Source: Pseudomonas sp. ERMR1:02
GTDB taxonomy: Bacteria > Pseudomonadota > Gammaproteobacteria > Pseudomonadales > Pseudomonadaceae
Direction: 5' to 3'
NCBI RefSeq assembly: GCF_002277815.1
Contig: NZ_NKJI01000002.1
Coordinates: 248,001-312,000, forward strand
Length of the DNA stretch: 64,000 nucleotides
Every line of letters begins with the position of its first letter. Position 1 is the stretch's first letter. The notes under the pieces are model-generated. The model was not told where the DNA came from and did not search any database. It saw only the letters and a program-made list of their open reading frames with translations. Below are positions 22,759-30,628 of the stretch, in pieces. A program made the translations under genes and the position numbers.

Positions 22759-23475
22759 ATGACTCCTCGGGTACTGATCGTCGATGACGATCCGCTGATT
22801 CGCGATCTGTTGCATGCCTATCTTTCCCAGGAAGGCTACGACGTTCATTGCGCCGCCACGGCGGAACTGGCCGAAACCTTCCTGGCCAGCCAGACAGTGG
22901 ACCTGGTCATGCTCGATATCCGCTTGCCCGGCAAGGACGGCCTGACCCTGACCCGCGAACTGCGGGTGCGCTCGGAAGTCGGGATCATCCTGATCACCGG
23001 GCGCAACGACGAAATCGACCGCATCGTCGGCCTCGAATGCGGCGCCGATGACTATGTCATCAAACCCCTCAATCCACGGGAACTGGTGTCCCGGGCGAAA
23101 AACCTGATTCGCCGGGTTCGGCATGCGCAATCTCCGCCGCCCGTTGTGCCTGTCTCCAAACCGGTCAAACAATTTGCCGATTGGGCGCTGGACACCGATC
23201 GCCGGCGCCTGATCGATCCGGCTGGCAGCGAAACCCTGCTGACCCATGGCGAATATCAGTTGCTCAGCGTGTTCCTGCGCAACAGCGGCCACACCCTGAG
23301 CCGGGATCAGTTGATGGACCAGATCCGCAACCGCGAATGGGTGCCCAACGACCGATCCATCGATGTGCTGGTGGGCCGCTTGCGCCGCAAGTTGCATGAC
23401 GACCCCGCCGAACCGCAGCTGATCATCACCATTCACGGCGCCGGCTACCTGTTCACGGCCAGCCTGGCAGCGTGA
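22759..23475 (+). CDS. aruR: OmpR-family response regulator, AruR-like
   Basis: Phosphorylation-controlled transcription factor, 238 aa. Receiver domain 1-118: acidic pocket VDDDP (residues 8-12), phosphoacceptor Asp53 in MLDIRLPG, and Lys in YVIKPL. C-terminal winged helix about 135-232 (HGEYQLLSVFLRNSGHTLSR, DVLVGRLRRKL). It opens a three-gene unit with a periplasmic binding protein and a hybrid kinase, each overlapping the next by 4 bp. It lies in front of arginine-transaminase genes in an order like that of P. aeruginosa aruRS-aruHI, hence the symbol. No strong Shine-Dalgarno precedes the ATG. Confidence 0.75.
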   Translation: MTPRVLIVDDDPLIRDLLHAYLSQEGYDVHCAATAELAETFLASQTVDLVMLDIRLPGKDGLTLTRELRVRSEVGIILITGRNDEIDRIVGLECGADDYVIKPLNPRELVSRAKNLIRRVRHAQSPPPVVPVSKPVKQFADWALDTDRRRLIDPAGSETLLTHGEYQLLSVFLRNSGHTLSRDQLMDQIRNREWVPNDRSIDVLVGRLRRKLHDDPAEPQLIITIHGAGYLFTASLAA

Positions 23476-24254
23476 ACGTTGTGAGGCGACTGCTCTGGCT
23501 GATGCTCGCGCTGGTGACCGGCCATGCGCTGTCGGCCGAAAAAGTGCGTTATTGCGATTACCCGGTGTACCCGCCGATTTCCTGGAGTGACGGCAAACAG
23601 GTCCGTGGCTTGGCGCCTAGCGTGGTGAAAAAGTTGTTTGGTGAATTGGGCTACGAAGTCGAGGTCGTGGTGCTGGGCAACTGGAAGCGCTGCCTGCTTG
23701 ATGCCGCCGAAGGCCGGGTCGACGTGGTGCTGGCCTACAGCACCGCGCAGCGCGAACAAAGCATGCTGTTTTCCACGGTGCCGGTGCTGCGTGAAGAGGT
23801 CGCTTTGTTCATCAATCGCCAACACCCGGTGAAGTTCGAACAGGTGCAGGATCTGGCCAACTACCGTGGCGGTTTGCTGTTCGGTGAAAGCTACGGCGTG
23901 GAGTTCGATCGCATGGTTGCGCAAAACAACAACATCGAATGGGTCGCAGGCAGTCGCCAGAATTTCGGCAAGCTCATTCGCGGGCGCATCGACTTCATCA
24001 CCCAGGAACGTCGTACCGGTCAGCTGTACGTGGAAAACCTGCCCGGCGCGCAAGACATCGTCGCCTTGCCCAAGGCCCTGAGCGTGGATTATTTGCGCTT
24101 GGCGGTTTCGCGTCGTTCGCCGCTGGCCAAACGCATGCCGCAGATCGACGCGCAATTGCAACGCATGGTCGATGCCGGCGATATCGAGCGCCTGCTCAAT
24201 GAAAGCGAAGTCACCTATCGCGACATGATCAACCTGCCGGCCGACGCACAATGA
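23472..24254 (+). CDS. Periplasmic amino-acid-type binding protein within the two-component operon
   Basis: 260-aa family-3 solute-binding protein (SBP_bac_3) with a signal peptide ([16 protein letters not shown]). The mature fold shows [35 protein letters not shown] and a C-terminal [16 protein letters not shown] start at 23472 overlaps the response-regulator stop by 4 bp, and its stop overlaps the kinase start. Sandwiched between regulator and sensor and without transporter partners, it is most simply a periplasmic co-sensor that presents the ligand to the kinase, as TorT does for TorS (analogy, not proof). The ligand would be arginine or a related guanidino compound given the downstream genes. 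Confidence 0.75.
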   Translation: MNVVRRLLWLMLALVTGHALSAEKVRYCDYPVYPPISWSDGKQVRGLAPSVVKKLFGELGYEVEVVVLGNWKRCLLDAAEGRVDVVLAYSTAQREQSMLFSTVPVLREEVALFINRQHPVKFEQVQDLANYRGGLLFGESYGVEFDRMVAQNNNIEWVAGSRQNFGKLIRGRIDFITQERRTGQLYVENLPGAQDIVALPKALSVDYLRLAVSRRSPLAKRMPQIDAQLQRMVDAGDIERLLNESEVTYRDMINLPADAQ

Positions 24255-26510
24255 TTCGCGCACGCCCCGGTGGACTGTTGCGGCGCCTGCTGCTGTTCAT
24301 TCTGTTATTCAGTCTGTGCTTCACCGTGCTGGCCAGCAGCGTGCAGCTGTATATCGAGTACCGCCGGGAAATGCGTGAGATCGACTCGCGCATGGAGCTG
24401 ATCCGTGCCGGCTATCTGGCGAGCCTGGAGCGCAGCCTTTGGGATCTGAACCAGGAACAGTTGAACGTGCAATTGCGCGGTCTGGTGGATTTTTCCGACG
24501 TGGCGCGAGTGCACCTGACCAGTCCGGACTATGACTTGCTGCAAGGCAATCGCGACCCGGTCGGACCGCTGCGCATCGAGCGTTTTGCCCTGGACTACCA
24601 ACCACCATCCGGCCCTTTGCGCCAGCTCGGTGAACTGGAGGTCAGCACCGATCTGGGTGCGGTGTATCAGCGTCTGTACGCCTCCGGGTTGACCAACCTG
24701 CTGTGGATGGGCGCGTTTCTTTGCGGTTTGGCGGTGGCGCTTTCTGGTCTGTTTTATCGATTGGTCACCCGCCACCTGCAAGTCATGGCCGAATTCGCCC
24801 GGCGCATTGCCGCCGGCCAATGGCACGAGCCGCTGCGTCTGGACAAGCGGCGCAGCGCGCAGGAAGACGAAATCGACACCGTGGCCCACGCTCTGGATGA
24901 CATGCGTCGGGCGATCCTCAGTGACATCGACCGCCGGGAAACCGATCGCCTGGCCTTGCAGGACAATCGCGATGAATTGCTGCGCAGGGTCGAGCGGCGC
25001 ACAGCGAGCCTGATGCGCGCCAAGGACGAAGCCGAAGCGGCCAACCAGGCCAAGTCACGGTTTCTGGCGACCATGAGTCACGAATTGCGCACGCCGCTCA
25101 ACGGCATTCTCGGCATGGCCGAATTGCTGCGCGGTGCCAGCCTGGATCAGCAGGACAGCAAACGTCTGGATGCCTTGCACAAGGCCGGTGAGGGCTTGCT
25201 GAGCATCCTCAATGAAGTGCTGTATTTCGCCAAACTGGAGGAGGGCGCGAGCCTGCCCGAGCCGGTGAACTTCTCGATTCGCCAATTGCTGGATGAAGTA
25301 CTGACCCTGCTGGAACCCAAGGCGCTGAACAACGACACGCTCCTGCATTGCCGGGTCGATCAGCGCGTGGCCGAACATCATCATGGCGCCGAGCAATTCT
25401 TGCGGCAGGTGCTTAGCAACCTTCTGGCCAATGCGATCAAGTTCACCGAAGGCGGCGAAGTCAGCGTAGAGGTGGCGTTACTCACTGAGCCTGAAGGGCA
25501 GTGCGGGCAGCATCTGCGGGTGAGTGTCACCGACAACGGCATCGGTATTGCCCCGGCGATGCAGGCGAAGATTTTCGAGCGTTTCACCCAGGCCAGCGAA
25601 GAAGTGGCGCAACGTTTGGCGGCACCGGGTTGGGCTGGCGATCTGCAAACATCTGGTGGAGCACATGGGTGGCTGCATTGGCGTCAGCAGCGAAGTCGGG
25701 CGCGGCAGTTGTTTCTGGTTCGAACTGACCTTGCAGCCGGCCAGCGATGTCATCGACGTAGCGCCGGTTCCAGGGGCGGGCCCGGCGCTGGACATTCTGG
25801 TGGTCGAGGACGTGGCGCTCAACCGCGAAGTGGCCGAGGGCCTGCTGCAACGGGACGGGCATCAGGTTTGGCTGGCCATCGATGCTGAACAGGCGTTGGT
25901 GCAGTGCGCAGCGCGGACTTTCGATCTGATTTTGCTGGATGTGCATCTACCGGGGATGAGCGGCGTCGAGTTGTGCAAACAGATCCGCAACACCGACGGA
26001 CCGAATCGCCAGACCCGCATTTTCGCCCTGACCGCCAGCGTACAACCGGCACTGGTCCGCGGTTATCTGGACGCCGGTATGGATGGCATTCTGGCCAAAC
26101 CGCTGAAGCTGGAAAGCCTGCGGCAAGTGCTGGCGGGACGGGCAACGGTGAAGGAACCCTTGGTGGATGGCGGGACGATGGACTGGCCGTTGCTGCAAAC
26201 CCATCGCACCTTGCTGGGTGAGCAAAAGGTCCAGGGCCTGCTGGCGGTGTTGCGCCACTCGATCCTTCAGCACCGTGAAGCACTGGACGAAGCGATCGAG
26301 GCTGACGATTGCACGGAGGTTGCGCAACTGGCGCACCGCCTGGCCGGCAGTAGCGATTCACTGGGGTTTCGTGGATTGGCGTCGGTATTGCAAAGGCTGG
26401 AAACAGCGGCGCTGGACACCGACGAACCGGCGATCCGTGAACTGGCGCCGAGCGTTCAAGCGCAAATACAACGGGCGCTGCAAATCCTGGAAGATCTGTT
26501 GCAGCGCTGA
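24251..26510 (+). pseudogene. aruS: Hybrid sensor kinase with receiver and HPt, AruS-like, two frameshifts
   Basis: Inner-membrane histidine kinase of about 750 aa after repair. Two membrane helices (about 10-32 and 151-173) bracket a periplasmic domain, followed by HAMP, then HisKA with His277 in [11 protein letters not shown], HATPase_c (N-box LLANAIKF, G-box [10 protein letters not shown]), a receiver ([15 protein letters not shown], Lys in LAKPL) and an HPt domain with His in AHRLAGSS. The frame breaks twice within 20 bp: one T missing at 25615-25617 and one G at 25632-25634. Repair restores [20 protein letters not shown], the G2-box. The stretch FGGTGLG is readable in the intermediate frame, proving two separate losses. 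Probable partner of the AruR-like regulator and the binding protein. Confidence 0.78.
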
Positions 26511-26551
26511 TGTACAAGGCTGACGAACAAATTTGTTACGACTTTGTACAA
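26511..26551. promoter_or_regulatory. Palindrome and direct repeats before the permease leader
   Basis: Directly after the kinase stop, tgtacaa occurs at 26511-26517 and 26545-26551 flanking a perfect 12-bp palindrome aacaaatttgtt (26526-26537). Direct repeats suit OmpR-family regulators, so this may be the AruR-type control site for the permease. No experimentally known site is matched. Confidence 0.35.
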
Positions 26552-26647
26552 CTTCGATCTTTACGTTCAACGCGAACTTACATGGCTTTCCAATAATCGA
26601 CGCAACCGCCACAGCGCGGTCTTCGAAGCTTATTGGAGATAATAATA

Positions 26648-26722
26648 ATGAATTGCCGTAAAGCTGATCCTTCCCCGCGCCATGACAGCCTGTCGTGCGC
26701 CGCTCCCCTCACTGACTACTGA
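26648..26722 (+). CDS. 24-residue leader peptide upstream of the permease
   Basis: Short reading frame beginning MNCRKADPSPRHDSL and ending LTDY with a TGA at 26720. GGAG sits 9 bases before its ATG, so translation is plausible. The last codons and the stop lie inside a stem that covers the permease ribosome-binding site, so ribosomes finishing this peptide would open the stem. No run of one amino acid that would mark classical attenuation (two Arg, one Lys). Too short for homology judgement. Confidence 0.5.
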   Translation: MNCRKADPSPRHDSLSCAAPLTDY

Positions 26723-26726
26723 GGGG
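26705..26726 (+). promoter_or_regulatory. Hairpin sequestering the permease ribosome-binding site
   Basis: cccctca (26705-26711) pairs perfectly with tgagggg (26720-26726) over an 8-base loop. The 3' arm holds both the leader-peptide stop codon (TGA) and the GAGGGG Shine-Dalgarno located 5 bases before the permease ATG. This is the geometry of translational coupling or attenuation. Confidence 0.6.
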
Positions 26727-26731
26727 ACGAC

Positions 26732-28142
26732 ATGAACGAAAACACTGATCGCAAAGGCATCCAACTGACCCGTGCCCTGAAAAGCCGGCACATTTTCATG
26801 CTGTCCTGGGTGGCGTGATCGGCACCGGGCTGTTCATGGGCTCCGGTGTGACCATCAACCAGGGCGGCCCGGTGGGGGCGATTCTGGCCTATCTGGTGGC
26901 CGGTTTCCTGATGTACCTGGTGATGGTCTGCCTGGGCGAACTGTCGGTGCAGATGCCGGTGTCCGGTTCGTTCCAGACCCACGCCACCAAATTCATCGGC
27001 CCGGCCACCGGGTTCATGATCGGCTGGGTGTACTGGATGAGCTGGGCCACTACCGTCGGCCTGGAATTCACCGCTGCAGGGATGCTGATGACCCGCTGGT
27101 TCCCGGCGATACCGATCTGGTACTGGTCGGCGCTGTTCGTGGTGGTGCTGTTCGGTATCAACGCCATGGCAACCCGCGCCTTTGGTGAGGCTGAGTACTG
27201 GTTCTCCGGGATCAAGGTCGCGGCAATTCTCGGTTTCATCGTCGTCGGTGTACTGGTGATCTTCGGCGCGATACCGCTGACCAGTGGCGCACCCGCGCCG
27301 ATGATGAGCAATTTGATCGGCGATTCGCTGTTCCCAACGGCATGTCGGCGGTGTTCGCGGTGATGATGACCGTGGTCTACGCCTTCCAGGGCTGCGAGAT
27401 CATGGGTGTGGCCGCCGGCGAAACCGACCAGCCGGAAAAAAGCATCCCGCGTGCGGTGCGCAACGTGGTCTTCCGCGTGCTGATCTTCTATGTGCTGGCG
27501 ATTATCGTGCTCTCGGCCATCGTGCCGTGGCAGCAGGCAGGGCTGATGGAAAGTCCGTTCGTGCAGGTGTTCGACATGGTTGGCATTCCGTTTGCCGCTG
27601 ATCTGATGAACTTTGTGATCCTCACGGCGATTCTGTCGGTGGGCAACTCCGGCCTGTACGCCTCGACCCGCATCCTCTGGGCAATGTCGAAAACCGGCAT
27701 GGCGCCGAAAAGCCTGTCGGTGTTGAGCAACCGTGGCGTGCCATTGCGTGCCTTGAGCATCACCTTGTGCTTTGCCCTGGTGTCGCTGCTGACCAGTTTC
27801 GTTGCGGCGGACACGCTGTTCATGGTGCTGATGGCGGTGAGCGGCATGTCCGGCAGCGTGACCTGGATTGTCATCGCCCTGGCGCAATACAAATTCCGCA
27901 AAGCCTACCTGCGCGATGGCGGCAAACTCAGCGACCTGAAATACCGCGCCCCGTGGTTTCCGGTGCTGCCGCTGATGTGCATCACCCTGTGCTGCTCGTT
28001 GTTCGTATTCCTGGCACTGGATGAAACCCAGCGGCCGTCGCTGTATTGGGGCTTTGGTTTTATTGCCCTGTGCTATGGCGCGTACTTCCTGTTCCATCGC
28101 AAGCGTGAGGCGGTGTTGGCGCCGAGCCTGCCGAGCGCGTAA
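26732..28142 (+). pseudogene. APC-family amino acid permease, two frameshifts
   Basis: Inner-membrane amino acid:proton symporter, about 470 aa and 12 helices when repaired, of the AAT subgroup (GVIGTGLFMGSG motif in helix 1, MSAVFAVMMTVVYAFQGCEI in helix 6). One C is missing at 26805-26806 (text reads FMLSWVA stop; repair gives FMLSLGGVIGTGLF) and one C at 27333-27335 (repair gives LFPNGMSAVF). The ATG at 26732 is fixed by GAGGGG upstream. The position between aruS-like and arginine transaminase genes matches an amino-acid permease in the P. aeruginosa aru region, so arginine or a related basic amino acid is the likely cargo. Similar permeases carry S-methylmethionine or other amino acids. 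Confidence 0.78.
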
Positions 28143-28161
28143 TTCCCTATAAAAGCGCAAA

Positions 28162-28256
28162 CCCTGTGGGAGCGGGCTTGCTCGCGAAGAGGACCTGTCA
28201 GTCAACCCTGTTGGTGACTGACACTCCGCTTTCGCGAGCAAGCCCGCTCCCACAGT
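28162..28256. repeat. REPIN-like pair, gtgggagcgggcttgctcgc subtype
   Basis: cctgtgggagcgggcttgct and its inverse, with tcgcgaagagg as the 3' continuation of the left arm. First of two adjacent REP pairs filling the 28143-28573 gap together with the hydratase promoter region. Confidence 0.82.
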
Positions 28257-28269
28257 TGTTTTCGCCGTT

Positions 28270-28372
28270 CTGTAGGAGCGAGCCTGCTCGCGATGGAGGT
28301 TCGGGCGCCACGGGGATTCAGGCAGCCCGCGTTTTCGTTGACGACCATCGCGAGCGTGCTCGCTCCTACAGG
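28270..28372. repeat. REPIN-like inverted REP pair
   Basis: tgtaggagcgagcctgctcg and its inverse 60 bp later, immediately after another REP pair of a different subtype. Everything between 28380 and 28573 is AT-rich promoter DNA with a dyad at 28503. Confidence 0.82.
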
Positions 28373-28502
28373 GAGGGCAGTTGTTCGAAGTTGTAACAGA
28401 GTTATCTGGAAATAAACCCCGCGCAATTAAAAATCCTTTAAAACCAACAACATAACGACGATTTCACTCTGTTACAGCCTATTTCATCACCAATTGCCGC
28501 CT

Positions 28503-28522
28503 TACTGAACACTCGTTTAGTA
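28503..28522. promoter_or_regulatory. Dyad operator before the enoyl-CoA hydratase
   Basis: tactgaac and gtttagta form an 8-bp dyad with a single mismatch and a 4-bp spacer (actc), 51 bp upstream of the hydratase ATG. It resembles the GAAAC-n-GTTTC type of operator bound by TetR regulators of acyl-CoA genes such as PsrA. The regulator is not identified here. Confidence 0.45.
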
Positions 28523-28573
28523 TGGCCTCAAGTCGCATCACCTCAGACCAATCACAATAATTCGAGGACTCGC

Positions 28574-29364
28574 ATGACTACTCATGATTCTCTGCTCAGT
28601 CAGGTCGAAGCAGGCGTTGCCTGGATCACCCTCAATCGCACCGCTCAGCGCAATGCGCTGGACATTCCGACGCTGAAAAATCTGCACGCCTTGCTCGACA
28701 CTTACAACGCCGATCCTGCGGTCCGTGTAGTGGTGCTGACCGGCAGCGGGCGTAGTTTCTGTGCCGGCGCCGACCTTGACGAATGGGCTGCCGCCGAAGC
28801 CCGTGGCGCGCTGGAGAGCTACGGCTGGACCGAAACCGCCCATGCCCTGATGACCCGCTTGTACAGCCTGGAAAAACCGACCATCGCCGCCATCAACGGC
28901 ACCGCCGTCGGCGCGGGGATGGACCTGACCCTGTGCTGCGACCTGCGTATCGCCGGGCAATCGGCGCGGTTCAAGGCCGGCTACACCAGCATGGCCTACT
29001 CGCCGGACGCCGGCGCCAGTTGGCACTTGCCACGGCTGATCGGCGCCGAGCAGGCCAAGCGCCTGTTGTTCCTCGACGAATTGTGGGGCGCCGACCGTGC
29101 CCTCAACGCCGGTCTGGTCAGCGATGTCTGCGCCGACGATCAACTGCAAACCGTCGCCAGCGAACTCGCCACACGCCTGGCAGCCGGGCCGACCTTTGCC
29201 TTCGCCCAGACCAAAAACTCATGCGCGAAGGCGCCGACCGCAGCCTGCCTCAGCAACTGCAAGCGGAACTGGCCGCCGGCCTGTTGTGCGGCCGCAGCGA
29301 AGACGGCAGCGAAGCCCTGCGCGCCGCCATGGAAAAACGCCCGCCACGCTTCATCGGTCGATAA
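28574..29364 (+). CDS. Enoyl-CoA hydratase/isomerase, frameshift near the C-terminus
   Basis: Crotonase-family enzyme hydrating a 2-enoyl-CoA. The oxyanion-hole segments are present: GSGRSFCAGADLDEW (about 58-72) and AINGTAVGAGMDLTLCCDLR (about 111-130). One A is missing in the run 29213-29217. As written the frame turns to nonsense after FAQTK; with one extra A it reads AQTKKLMREGADRSLPQQLQ and stops at 29364, giving about 263 aa, the normal family size. It starts a run of CoA enzymes (hydratase, dehydrogenase, ligase) inside the aru block. Relatives sit in the corresponding P. aeruginosa region without an assigned substrate. Confidence 0.82.
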
Positions 29365-29373
29365 ACCGAGCCG

Positions 29374-29401
29374 ACCTGTAGGAGCTGGCTTGCCAGCGAT
29401 C
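29374..29401. repeat. Single REP element
   Basis: A lone cctgtaggagctggcttgcc unit between the hydratase and dehydrogenase genes, of the same subtype as the pair at 4982-5071. No inverted partner nearby. Confidence 0.65.
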
Positions 29402-29450
29402 ACCTTCAGCTTCGCCAATCATTATTTGTAAACGAACAACAGGTAGCACC

Positions 29451-30610
29451 ATGAATTTCCAATTGACCCAAGAACAAGAAATGTTGGTGGACGCGGTACG
29501 CAGTTTCGTCACCAAGGAATTGCTGCCTTATGAAGATGAAGTCGATGCCGCCGACGAAGTGTCCCCGGAGCTGGCAGCGCAGATTCGCGGCAAGGCCATT
29601 GCCGCCGGTTTCTACGCCTTCAACATGCCGGAAGAGGTGGGCGGTGGCGGTCTGGATTACCTGTCCAGGCGCTGATCGAGCGTGAGCTGTCCAAGGTCTC
29701 CTGGGCACTGCACGTGTTCGTTGCGCGGCCATCGAAGATCCTCATGGCCTGCAAGGGCGAGCAGATCAACGACTACCTGTTGCCTTCCATCCAGGGCGAG
29801 AAAATCGACTGCTTCGCCCTGACCGAGCCGGGCGCCGGTTCCGATGCCAACGCAATCAAGACCCGCGCCGTGCGTGACGGTGACGACTTCGTCCTCAACG
29901 GCAGCAAGCACTTCATCAGCCACGCCGGCCACGCCGATTTCGCCATCGTCTTCGCCGTGACCGACACCTACGAACACAACGGCCGTCAACGCAACGCCGT
30001 GACCTCGTTCCTGGTCGACCGCAACACCCCGGGCATGACCATTCGCCGTGGGCCGAAGTGCGTGAGCAACCGTGGTTATCACACCTTCGAAATGTTCTTC
30101 GACGACTGCCGCGTGCCTGCCTCTAAGGTGCTGGGCGAAGTCGGCAAGGGCTGGGAAGTGGCTAACGCCTGGCTGACTGCCGGCCGGGTAATGGTCGCGG
30201 CCAACTGCGTCGGTCAGGCGCAACGGGCACTGGACGTGTCGCTGCAATGGGCGGCGGATCGCAAGCAATTCGGCCAGCCGATCGGTACCTATCAAGGCGT
30301 GTCGTTCAAGCTGGCGGACATGGCCACGCAAATCCGCGCCGCTGAACTGCTGACCCTGCACACCGCCTGGAAAATGGACCAGGGCACCATGACCGACGGC
30401 GAGGCCGGCATGGCCAAGCTGTTCGCCAGTGAAGTGCTGGGTCGCGCGGCCGATGAGGCGGTGCAGATTTTTGGCGGCATGGGCCTGATGAACGAAGGCC
30501 CGGTGGAGCGCATCTGGCGTAACGCGCGGATCGAACGGATCTGGGAAGGCACTTCGGAAATCCAGCGCCACATCATTTCCCGCGAACTGCTGCGGCCGTT
30601 GCTGCGCTGA
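29451..30610 (+). pseudogene. Acyl-CoA dehydrogenase, one frameshift
   Basis: FAD-dependent alpha,beta-dehydrogenation of an acyl-CoA, about 386 aa when repaired. Family signatures are CFALTEPGAGSDANAIKT (FAD/substrate), NGSKHFISHAGHADF and the C-terminal QIFGGMGLMNEGPVERIWRN followed by IWEGTSEIQ, where the EGT glutamate is the usual base. One C is lost at 29665-29666: the text reads LDYLSRR stop, and adding C gives LDYLSQALIERELSKVSWAL. The next gene, an acyl-CoA ligase, starts 18 bp after the stop. With the hydratase it would convert a guanidino- or amino-acyl-CoA to its 3-hydroxy form (inference). Confidence 0.82.
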
Positions 30611-30628
30611 TCGCCCCGGAGAATTCCC

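Noticed and set aside
26889..28253. A 454-codon minus-strand frame
   Set aside because: Antisense to the amino-acid permease and running into a REP pair; no recognisable domain and low-complexity Gln/His-rich text.
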